Of a DNA stretch of 5,467 bases, positions 1-4,641 are shown piece after piece. The stretch is from an uncultured Collinsella sp. (lineage in GTDB: Bacteria > Actinomycetota > Coriobacteriia > Coriobacteriales > Coriobacteriaceae). Below the pieces are notes generated by a model. The model had not been told where the DNA came from. It saw only the letters and a program-made list of their open reading frames with translations, and ran no database searches. The DNA is taken from NCBI GenBank assembly GCA_900556675.1, contig USQE01000092.1, positions 1 to 5,467 of the forward strand, given 5' to 3'. The position numbers and the translations under genes are program-made. The number at the start of each line of letters is the position of its first letter. Position 1 is the first letter of the stretch.

Positions 1-1
1 C

Positions 2-103
2 GCCAAAGCGCCGCTGGTACTGGTGTTCCTGGCCGACTGCCGCCGCTGGCTGAACGCCTACCATGCGGCGGGCATCAAGGACGTGCGCAAGCCCGCGGGA
101 AGG
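2..103 (+). pseudogene. Nitroreductase-family protein, internal fragment
   Basis: The reading frame is open from the window edge and begins AKAPLVLVFLADCRRWLNAY. The pattern APxxLVFxADxxRW is what I associate with the core strand and helix of NfsA/Frp-like nitroreductases, which are flavoproteins that reduce nitro compounds or quinones with NAD(P)H. The similarity seems to fade near base 95-105, where the frame passes without a stop into transposase-like sequence. No nitroreductase-like sequence reappears after the insertion elements, so the 3' part of the gene is missing rather than merely interrupted. The upstream part lies outside the window. The identification rests on only about 30 residues and the right boundary is approximate. 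The fragment could instead belong to another protein with a similar strand-helix motif. Confidence 0.5.
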
Positions 104-1186
104 GCCGGTGGAGGAATGGACCTGCCGCGACTCGTCGGGGACGGCCCCGACTACCCCGACATCGACCCGGAGGACAAGGACGCCCTGATCGAGCGGCTCA
201 GGCTCGAGAACGCGGTGCTGAGGGCGGTGCAGGACGTTTTAAAAGCCGAGAGCCTCGACGGGATGTCGAACAGGGAGAAGACCCTGGTGATAGACCGCCT
301 GAGGCCTGCGGGGAAGTGGTCCTTGAGAGAACTCACCGGCTTCTTGAGGATATCGAGGAGCTCCTATGACTACCAGCGCCGCGCGATCGCCAGGCCGGAC
401 CGCCTGGCGCCGCTGAGGGGCGTCGTGCGGCGGGTGTTCCTGGAGGACGGCGACGGCGCGCGCGGCTACCGGTTCGTGGTGCGCAGGCTCCGCGAGCTCG
501 ACGACCCCGTGCGCGTCTCCGAGAAGGTCGTCCGGCGCATCATGCGCGAGGAGGGGCTCGTCCCGAGGTGGATGAGGAGGAGGGCCGGCGCCTACAGCTC
601 CTACGGCGGCGAGGTGACCCCCGCCCCGCCGAACCTCGTGCGCCGCGACTTCCGCTCGGCCCTGCCGAACTTCCTGTGGCTCACCGACATAACCGAGTTC
701 AGGCTGCCGACGGGCCGCAAGGTGTACCTGTCCGCCATCAGGGACTGCTTCGACTCCTCGGTCGTCGCCTGGCGGGCGGGTGAGCACCCGGACGCCGACC
801 TCGCGAACTCGACGCTGTCGGACGCGTGCTCCCGGCTGGCGCCCGGTGAGCGCCCCGTGATCCACTCCGACCGCGGCGTGCACTACCGCTGGCCGGGCTG
901 GATATCGATATGCGAGCGGAACGGCCTGGTCAGGAGCATGTCGGCCAAGGGCTGCAGCCCCGACAACGCCGCAATGGAGGGCTTCTTCGGCCTGCTCAAG
1001 AAGGAGTTCTTCCACGGGAGGGACTGGTCCGGCTGGTCGCCCGGGGAGTTCATCGAGGCCCTCGGCGCGTGGATAGGGCGCTTCAACTCCGAGCGGGCAA
1101 GCGACGCGCTCGGTGGCGCGACGCCGGACGACTACCGGTCGTCGCTGGGGATTGGAGTGGGAAGGATAAACTGGACTTTCTTTTAA
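23..1186 (+). CDS. IS3-family transposase (IS-A), 5'-truncated and chimeric
   Basis: This frame encodes the C-terminal part of a fused OrfAB transposase. From about residue 45 come an acidic linker, a leucine-zipper-like segment (IERLRLENAVLRAVQDVLKA, about residues 56-75), the OrfB start motif SNREKTLVIDRLR, an HTH_21-like region (about 130-180) and the rve integrase core. The catalytic triad is complete: D222 (LWLTDITEF), D283 (HSDRGVHY) and E319 (NAAMEGFF), spaced DD(60)(35)E, with the usual Lys seven residues after the Glu. The N-terminal DNA-binding helix-turn-helix region expected of a full OrfAB is absent. Its place is taken by nitroreductase-like residues, so the GTG at 23 is probably not a genuine transposase start. 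An ATG at 116 is in frame and has GGAGG only one base upstream. The last 11 residues come from the IS-B end. Before that insertion the frame would have ended SLGMAAI at a TAG now at 2421-2423. The protein is probably inactive. Confidence 0.85.
   Translation: MFLADCRRWLNAYHAAGIKDVRKPAGRAGGGMDLPRLVGDGPDYPDIDPEDKDALIERLRLENAVLRAVQDVLKAESLDGMSNREKTLVIDRLRPAGKWSLRELTGFLRISRSSYDYQRRAIARPDRLAPLRGVVRRVFLEDGDGARGYRFVVRRLRELDDPVRVSEKVVRRIMREEGLVPRWMRRRAGAYSSYGGEVTPAPPNLVRRDFRSALPNFLWLTDITEFRLPTGRKVYLSAIRDCFDSSVVAWRAGEHPDADLANSTLSDACSRLAPGERPVIHSDRGVHYRWPGWISICERNGLVRSMSAKGCSPDNAAMEGFFGLLKKEFFHGRDWSGWSPGEFIEALGAWIGRFNSERASDALGGATPDDYRSSLGIGVGRINWTFF
1150..1152. repeat. Target-site duplication GAT, left copy
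   Basis: GAT directly precedes the IS-B tip and is repeated right after the other tip at 2408-2410. Three bases is a usual duplication length for IS3-family elements. Joining the sequence at one copy restores the IS-A transposase reading frame. Confidence 0.85.
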
Positions 1187-1187
1187 G
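1153..1187. repeat. IS-B right terminal inverted repeat (IRR)
   Basis: This end reads TGGAGTGGG, then a diverged stretch with GGAT, AA and TGGAC, and ends TTAAG. Aligned without gaps to the reverse complement of 2373-2407 it matches at 25 of 35 positions, with nine consecutive identical bases at the tip. It lies just beyond the orfB stop codon and contains the last codons and stop of the IS-A chimeric frame. Confidence 0.88.
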
Positions 1188-1192
1188 GATCC

Positions 1193-2059
1193 TCAAGCGT
1201 ATTGCCGCTCGTATTCCACTGGAGACAGGTAGCCCAGGGTGGAATGCATGCGCACCCTATTGTAATAGAGCTCTATGTACTTGAAGATGTCCTGCTTGGC
1301 CTCGTCCCTCGTCCCATAGCTCCTCTCTTTCACCAATTCCCTTTTCAGCGTCTTGAAGAACGACTCGGCCACCGCGTTGTCCAGCGGCGTGCCGGGCCTT
1401 GATACCGACTGGACTATGCCATGCGAGTCCAGACACCGCTGGAAGGAACGGGAGGTGTACTGCGCGCCCTGATCGTCATGGAAGACGAGGCTGCCGTCAT
1501 CTGGCGGGCCCTCCCTGCCGACCGCCTGCTCCATCGCGTCGATCGCGACCTTCTCGGTGATGCGCTCGGACATTGACCAGCCCACGACCTTGCGGGAGAA
1601 GGCGTCTATCACGGCTGCGAGATAGAGCCACCCTTCTCTTGTGGGTATGTAGGTGATGTCGCCCACCCAAAGCCTGTTGCGCTCGCCCACGGTGAAAGCG
1701 CGCTCTACCAGGTTCAACCGAGGGTCTCCCGGCTCGACCTTCTTCTGGATGCGGTGTTTTCGGGTCGCGCCCTTCCCGGCAAGCCCGAGCTTCTGCATGA
1801 TGCGGAGCACGCGCTTCTCGCTCACGACGATGCCGCTTTTTCGCAGTTCGCGGTTGATGCGCCGGTAGCCGTAACGGCCCTTGTGCCGCTCGAAGGCCTC
1901 GACGACGAAACCTTCGATCGCCTCCCGCTCTATCTGGGCGTCGGACTTCTTCCGGCCGAGATACTCGTAGAAACCGGATTTCGAGACTTTCATCAGCCCG
2001 CATGCCTTCTTGATGGGGCCGATCTCGCCCCTATGCTCTTTGAGGAACTCGAACCTCAC
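1193..2059 (-). CDS. IS-B transposase OrfB (DDE catalytic subunit)
   Basis: OrfB carries the integrase-like catalytic core that cuts and joins the element's ends. Numbered from the GTG at 2059 (288 residues), an HTH_21-like region covering about residues 40-105 (CGLMKVSKSGFYEYL then YGYRRINREL) precedes the rve domain. The triad is D134 (WVGDITYI), D196 (HDDQGAQY) and E232 (AVAESFF), spaced DD(61)(35)E, with Lys seven residues after the Glu. The second motif reads HDDQG rather than the common HSDRG. The C-terminus has the usual YNRVRMHSTLGYLSPVEYE. The GTG overlaps the orfA stop as GTGA and has no good ribosome binding site. The main product is therefore probably the OrfAB fusion made by -1 frameshifting near 2089-2095, joining ...EILKN to FPGLLES. 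The frame stays open upstream to 2227. No damage is visible. Confidence 0.92.
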   Translation of the reverse strand: MRFEFLKEHRGEIGPIKKACGLMKVSKSGFYEYLGRKKSDAQIEREAIEGFVVEAFERHKGRYGYRRINRELRKSGIVVSEKRVLRIMQKLGLAGKGATRKHRIQKKVEPGDPRLNLVERAFTVGERNRLWVGDITYIPTREGWLYLAAVIDAFSRKVVGWSMSERITEKVAIDAMEQAVGREGPPDDGSLVFHDDQGAQYTSRSFQRCLDSHGIVQSVSRPGTPLDNAVAESFFKTLKRELVKERSYGTRDEAKQDIFKYIELYYNRVRMHSTLGYLSPVEYERQYA

Positions 2060-2355
2060 GCATGGTCTTGACTCAAGAAGGCCCGGAAATTTTTTAGTAT
2101 CTCGTTCTCGCGCTCGAGCTCCTCGACCTTCTTCTTGAGCTTCACGATCTCGTAGTCCTTGTTGATCTTCGGGGAGCCGTTTCCGGGGAACGCGCCGTCT
2201 CCCATCTCCTCGTATTCGCGGGCCCACCTTCTCAGCGTCGAATCCTTTATGCCGAGTTCCTCCGATAGGCCTTTGACCGTCATTTCCCCGGACAGGACCA
2301 CCTTTGCCGCCGAGACCTTGAACTGCCTGTCGTATCGCTTTCTTCTTTGGGTCAT
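2056..2355 (-). CDS. IS-B OrfA (DNA-binding helix-turn-helix protein)
   Basis: This 99-residue basic protein is the IS3-family OrfA, which binds the terminal repeats and regulates transposition. A helix-turn-helix spans about residues 26-46 (TVKGLSEELGIKDSTLRRW). A leucine zipper follows from about 70 to 88, with L73, L80 and L87 in heptad register, and would mediate dimerisation with itself or with OrfAB. I chose the ATG at 2355 because AAAGG (2368-2364) lies eight bases upstream. A GTG at 2364 overlaps that site and would add only three residues (MFK). The stop TGA (2058-2056) overlaps the possible GTG start of orfB. Translation usually ends here, while a minority of ribosomes shift -1 at the A-AAA-AAT site to make the full transposase. 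Confidence 0.92.
   Translation of the reverse strand: MTQRRKRYDRQFKVSAAKVVLSGEMTVKGLSEELGIKDSTLRRWAREYEEMGDGAFPGNGSPKINKDYEIVKLKKKVEELERENEILKNFRAFLSQDHA
2089..2095 (-). promoter_or_regulatory. Programmed -1 ribosomal frameshift site A-AAA-AAT
   Basis: In the orfA frame the codons CTA AAA AAT TTC occur on the minus strand, giving the slippery heptamer A-AAA-AAT inside a run of six A. A slip back by one base after AAT continues as TTT CCG GGC, the orfB frame, and fuses the OrfA zipper to OrfB. The site lies 30-40 bases before the orfA stop, where IS3-family elements normally shift. I did not find a convincing downstream stimulatory hairpin. Only a short TCTTGA-G-TCAAGA palindrome follows. Confidence 0.75.
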
Positions 2356-2372
2356 CTTGAACACCTTTCGCT

Positions 2373-2407
2373 CTTAACTAGGTGTCCAATTCATCATACC
2401 CACTCCA
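2373..2407. repeat. IS-B left terminal inverted repeat (IRL)
   Basis: This is the partner of 1153-1187, at the orfA-proximal end. Read on the minus strand it starts TGGAGTGGG and ends TTAAG. A TATGAT hexamer (2398-2393, minus) lies directly inside the conserved tip and resembles a -10 promoter element. Confidence 0.88.
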
Positions 2408-2410
2408 GAT
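2408..2410. repeat. Target-site duplication GAT, right copy
   Basis: This is the second copy of the GAT at 1150-1152 and directly follows the CA tip of IS-B. Downstream of it the interrupted IS-A frame continues as M-A-A-I and then TAG at 2421-2423. Confidence 0.85.
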
Positions 2411-2423
2411 GGCCGCGATTTAG
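2411..2423 (+). pseudogene. Detached 3' end of the IS-A transposase gene
   Basis: Joined to base 1152, these bases complete the codons ATG GCC GCG ATT TAG, so the uninterrupted protein would end ...YRSSLGMAAI. That fits the normal C-terminal pattern of this transposase type better than the present tail, IGVGRINWTFF, which is encoded by the IS-B end. Confidence 0.75.
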
Positions 2424-2459
2424 CGGTCCAGGAAATCGTCCGCAGTCCCGCCAAAAACT

Positions 2460-2503
2460 GGGATGCGGTTTCCGGTTGAGGTCCTCAGCGGAAAGTGTGT
2501 CCC
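2460..2503. repeat. 44-bp palindromic unit 1
   Basis: The arms are GGGA..TTTCCGG.TGAGG and CCTCA.GCGGAAA....TCCC around a central T. The inner 5 bp, a 6-bp TTTCCG/CGGAAA block and the outer 4 bp pair, with mismatches between them. It has the same length and plan as the unit at 2522-2565. Read on the minus strand it is followed by AGTTTTTGG, so it might also help end transcription from the right. It lies just beyond the probable right end of IS-A. Confidence 0.65.
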
Positions 2504-2521
2504 ATTCTGAGCGCCTGTTCT

Positions 2522-2565
2522 GGGACGTGCTTTCCGCCAGAAGCCTCAAGCGGAAAGCACGTCCC
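2522..2565. repeat. 44-bp palindromic unit 2 with a 16-bp perfect stem
   Basis: GGGACGTGCTTTCCGC (2522-2537) and GCGGAAAGCACGTCCC (2550-2565) are exact reverse complements, separated by 12 bases. The unit shares the frame GGGA..TTTCCG..CTCA.GCGGAAA..GTCCC with unit 1, which lies 18 bases to its left. It could form a strong hairpin in RNA from either strand. No T run follows closely on either side, so it is not a standard intrinsic terminator. It may be a member of a dispersed intergenic palindrome family. Confidence 0.75.
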
Positions 2566-2572
2566 GTTTCTC

Positions 2573-2600
2573 AAAAAACGTCAAACGCCAACTCGGCGCC
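2573..2600 (-). terminator. Candidate intrinsic terminator of the SIS/epimerase operon
   Basis: On the minus strand, ten bases after the epimerase stop, GGCGCC-GAGTT-GGCGTT can form a six-pair stem (two pairs are G-T). It is followed five bases later by TTTTTT (2578-2573). The stem is short and the T run is somewhat distant, so it would be weak alone. The strong palindromes just beyond may contribute. Confidence 0.35.
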
Positions 2601-2609
2601 CTGTCCCAC

Positions 2610-3446
2610 TTAGGCGCCAATCGCGCGTCGGTACTCCGCCATAACCTGAGCGTCGGCAGCTGCGGGGTCGGCAAAATAGCGCCAGTCATAGGTCTCGGCC
2701 GAAACAACTCCGCGATAGCCGCGCGCCACCAGCCTATCCAGGTCGGCGCGCATATCGCGGTCGCCGTCATCCCAAGCAAGATGCGTCGTGCCATCTGCCG
2801 CAACATCGACAAAATGCACGTGGGCGACATCATCGCCAAGCAGATCGAAATAATCGTCGATGGTATCCCCCGCCACCGCCATAGCGCCCAAATCCAGACA
2901 CGCCTTAAGTGCCGGATGATCAACTGCCTCGATCATGCGCTTCGTGTCGGCCGCCGAGTTCACGATCATCGACTCAACCGGCTGTAGGGCCTCGAGCACC
3001 AGTCGCACGCCGCGCTCTCCCGCATGCTCGGCAATCGCACGCAGCATCGAGGCGCTGCGACCCCACGCGTCCTCGATCGGCTCGTTCAAAAATGCCCAGC
3101 CGCTCGAGACCATGACCTGCTCGGCTCCAAGTTCCGCCGCGATATCCACAACGTTCTTAAAGTACGCGAGCGTGCGAGCGCGCGCCTCATTCCCGCGCGC
3201 CGCGATATTCCACGGCTTGGGGTTGTTCTGTTCGGGACAAAGCCCCACAATCCGAATCCCATACCGCTGTGACAGCTCCTGCACATGCTCGAGCGAATCG
3301 TATCCATGGCAATCGACATACAGATGCATCGCCCCGGTCCAAAGCTCGCAACACGTGTAGCCCGAGGCCGCTGCCGAAGAAAAGAATTCCTCAAGGTCAA
3401 AATAACGATGGCTGATATTCATGACGGCAAGCTGGGGATAGCTCAT
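2610..3446 (-). CDS. Sugar isomerase/epimerase, FrlC-like (TIM barrel)
   Basis: This 278-residue protein belongs to the xylose-isomerase-like TIM-barrel (AP_endonuc_2) family. Likely metal ligands are E152 (VLEALQP), D185 (CLDLG), H211 (HVHFVD) and E251 (SAETYDW). From memory of E. coli FrlC, which interconverts fructoselysine and psicoselysine, the blocks LEALQPVESMIVNSA, YFDLLGDDVAHVHFVD and RGYRGVVSAE have clear counterparts there. The predicted role is therefore C3 epimerisation of a ketose or ketosamine, probably cytoplasmic because no signal peptide is seen. A related sugar such as tagatose or psicose is also possible. The ATG at 3446 is chosen because GGAG (3457-3454) lies seven bases upstream. 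A start at 3506 would add 20 residues without a good site. It is the last gene of the leftward operon, 73 bases after the deglycase-like gene. Confidence 0.8.
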   Translation of the reverse strand: MSYPQLAVMNISHRYFDLEEFFSSAAASGYTCCELWTGAMHLYVDCHGYDSLEHVQELSQRYGIRIVGLCPEQNNPKPWNIAARGNEARARTLAYFKNVVDIAAELGAEQVMVSSGWAFLNEPIEDAWGRSASMLRAIAEHAGERGVRLVLEALQPVESMIVNSAADTKRMIEAVDHPALKACLDLGAMAVAGDTIDDYFDLLGDDVAHVHFVDVAADGTTHLAWDDGDRDMRADLDRLVARGYRGVVSAETYDWRYFADPAAADAQVMAEYRRAIGA

Positions 3447-3450
3447 AATT

Positions 3451-3457
3451 ACTCTCC
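3451..3457 (-). promoter_or_regulatory. Ribosome binding site of the FrlC-like gene
   Basis: The minus strand reads GGAGAGT, with GGAG seven bases before the ATG at 3446. This decides the start in favour of 3446, whose protein begins MSYPQLAVMN, over the in-frame codon at 3506. Confidence 0.75.
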
Positions 3458-3463
3458 AACCCA

Positions 3464-3496
3464 AGCGAGGCCCCGTTCCATATAGGAGCGAGGCCC
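3464..3496. repeat. 10-bp direct repeat AGCGAGGCCC between operon genes
   Basis: AGCGAGGCCC occurs at 3464-3473 and again at 3487-3496, a period of 23 bases, within the 73-base gap between the deglycase-like and epimerase-like genes. About two helical turns separate the copies, so a protein-binding site is conceivable. It could equally be chance or a small duplication. Confidence 0.4.
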
Positions 3497-3519
3497 GATT
3501 ACACAAACGTTATTTGCTC

Positions 3520-4581
3520 TTAGTAGTCGAACTGGTGATAGTAGCGACGGTAGTTGAGGTTGTGCTTGGTGACCGTCTCGTAGTAAGCGGCAAGGCGATC
3601 GGTGATCAGCGAGGAGAGGATCCACGGGGACACGATGACGCGGAACTCGTCGTCAAGGCCGGGGATCGCGAACTCGGCGGTGTCGATGACGTTGATGTCG
3701 GTGTCGCCGGTCACGCCGCGGGTCAGGAACGCGCGGACGCGCTCGTCGAGCTTGCGGTTCTCGTCCTCGCCCATGAACAGGAAGACCGGGACGCCGGGCT
3801 CCACGAGCTCGAGGGTGCCGTGGAAGAAGTCGGCCGAGGTGATGTAGCGGGTGCGCTTCCACTGCATCTCCTCCAGGATGCACATCGAGAACAGGATCGT
3901 CTCGCCCCACAGGGCGCCGGAGCCGATGAACATGGTGTAGGGGGCCAGGGCGTACTTCTTGGCGAGCTCCTCGGCGCGCGGCTCGAAGCGCTTGCGGATG
4001 TCGAGCATGTCCTTCCAGATATCCTTGGTCTGCTCGATAAACAGATCGAACTTGGGGAAGCAGCCGCGGCGGTTGAGCAGGCGCAGGCCGAAGCAGTCGG
4101 CGAGGTAGTAGCCCTTCTCGCAGCCGCCCGAACCATGGTCAGAAGCCATGGCGACGCAGTTCTCGGCACCCACAGCCTGGCCGATGGGGCCCTCGGGCTT
4201 GGTCATGGCGTAGACGCGCACGCCCATGCCCTTCATCTTCTTGACGGCCTCGAGGACCTCGGGGGTGGTGCCGGACTCGGAGGCGGTGAGCACGACGGAC
4301 TTCTCGGTCATGCGCTTGTGGCCCATGGCGTTCCACTCGGCGGCGTGGATCAGGTAGACCTCGAGGTCGCGGTCGCCGAACTTGTTCATGAGGTACTCGA
4401 GCTGCATGAGCTCGTCCCAGGTGCCGCCGACGCCCATCAGGAACACGGCGTCGTAGCCCTCGTCGGCGACCTTGTCGGCGAGCGCGGTCATCTTCTTGCC
4501 GGTCTCGTAGACGTTCTTGCCGTCCTCGAGATAGCCCTCCTGGTCGAAATGCATGATCTCGATCTTCTCGGTTTCCTTCAT
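3520..4581 (-). CDS. SIS-domain fructosamine-6-phosphate deglycase-like protein (FrlB/FraB type)
   Basis: This 353-residue protein has two SIS sugar-phosphate-binding domains (about residues 30-160 and 205-335). The first domain shows FLMGVGGTWDE near 47-57 and the phosphate-loop-like TASESGTTPE at 99-108. The C-terminal part, FFHGTLELVEPGVPVFLFMGEDENR through YRRYYHQFDY, closely parallels E. coli FrlB as I recall it. E238 and H254 sit 16 residues apart, like the catalytic Glu/His pair of FrlB, FraB and GlmS. The expected reaction is cleavage of a 6-phosphorylated Amadori compound to glucose-6-phosphate and an amino acid, in the cytoplasm. The substrate (fructoselysine, fructose-asparagine, glucoselysine or another) is not readable. 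The start has a strong site, AAAGGAGAG, with GGAG six bases from ATG. Codons are much more biased to G/C endings than in the two neighbouring genes, which suggests high expression or a different origin. Confidence 0.82.
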   Translation of the reverse strand: MKETEKIEIMHFDQEGYLEDGKNVYETGKKMTALADKVADEGYDAVFLMGVGGTWDELMQLEYLMNKFGDRDLEVYLIHAAEWNAMGHKRMTEKSVVLTASESGTTPEVLEAVKKMKGMGVRVYAMTKPEGPIGQAVGAENCVAMASDHGSGGCEKGYYLADCFGLRLLNRRGCFPKFDLFIEQTKDIWKDMLDIRKRFEPRAEELAKKYALAPYTMFIGSGALWGETILFSMCILEEMQWKRTRYITSADFFHGTLELVEPGVPVFLFMGEDENRKLDERVRAFLTRGVTGDTDINVIDTAEFAIPGLDDEFRVIVSPWILSSLITDRLAAYYETVTKHNLNYRRYYHQFDY

Positions 4582-4585
4582 TTGT

Positions 4586-4594
4586 CTCTCCTTT
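4586..4594 (-). promoter_or_regulatory. Strong ribosome binding site of the FrlB-like gene
   Basis: AAAGGAGAG precedes the ATG at 4581, with GGAG (4591-4588) six bases from the start. It is the best Shine-Dalgarno sequence in the window and agrees with the codon bias in pointing to high expression of this gene. Confidence 0.8.
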
Positions 4595-4617
4595 CTGGGG
4601 TTGTTTCCACATCCCCC

Positions 4618-4631
4618 ATGCCAACGGGCAT
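4618..4631 (-). other. Small intercistronic hairpin
   Basis: The minus strand reads ATGCC-CGTT-GGCAT, a perfect five-pair stem with a four-base loop, in the 60-base gap just after the stop of the upstream SIS gene. No T run follows, so it is unlikely to be a terminator. It might be an RNA-processing or stability element, or chance. Confidence 0.3.
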
Positions 4632-4641
4632 CAAAACCCGC

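Larger units (their letters stand above)
1153..2407 (-). mobile_element. IS-B: complete IS3-family insertion sequence, 1255 bp
   Basis: The element is bounded by imperfect inverted repeats that begin TGGAGTGGG. It has 5'-TG and CA-3' tips and is flanked by the 3-bp duplication GAT (1150-1152 and 2408-2410). These features and the 1.25-kb length are typical of the IS3 family. Read on the minus strand it carries orfA and then orfB in the -1 frame, both without internal stops and with a full DDE triad. Deleting the element and one GAT copy rejoins the IS-A transposase frame, which confirms the boundaries to the base. The intact genes and target duplication suggest a fairly recent, possibly still active copy. 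Confidence 0.93.
104..2455 (+). mobile_element. IS-A remnant: left-truncated IS3-family element split by IS-B
   Basis: IS-A consists of the transposase body (about 104-1152) and a short right part after IS-B (2411 to about 2455). The right part holds the original end of the reading frame (TAG at 2421-2423) and probably the right terminal repeat, in the GGTCCAGGAAATCGTCCGCA region. No matching left terminal repeat is visible in the first 120 bases, and the 5' third of the transposase gene is missing. The left end was therefore lost by deletion or rearrangement. Both outer boundaries are approximate. The right end may be at the CA at 2444 or the CA at 2453. Confidence 0.6.

Noticed and set aside
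239..1015. Open frame of 258 codons on the minus strand opposite the IS-A transposase
   Set aside because: It shows repetitive Arg, Ala, Val, Pro and His composition and no recognisable domain. The plus strand carries the full DDE triad with correct spacing.
1487..1497. HDDQG in place of HSDRG in OrfB as a sign of an inactive transposase
   Set aside because: The catalytic Asp itself is kept and the triad spacing is normal. Variation in the flanking residues alone does not show loss of activity.
2460..2565. The two 44-bp units as a minimal CRISPR array
   Set aside because: There are only two units. They are internally palindromic over their full length and clearly diverged, the single spacer is 18 bp, and no cas genes are near.
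3447..3506. Upstream in-frame start at 3506 for the epimerase gene
   Set aside because: The extra 20 residues (MCNRASLLYG...) do not resemble the family N-terminus. They overlie the ribosome binding site of the better ATG at 3446.
3476..3508. Internal promoter before the epimerase gene (TTGTGT, 16-bp spacer, TATATG on the minus strand)
   Set aside because: The -35 matches the consensus at only three of six positions and the -10 is imperfect. This is too weak to list as a feature.
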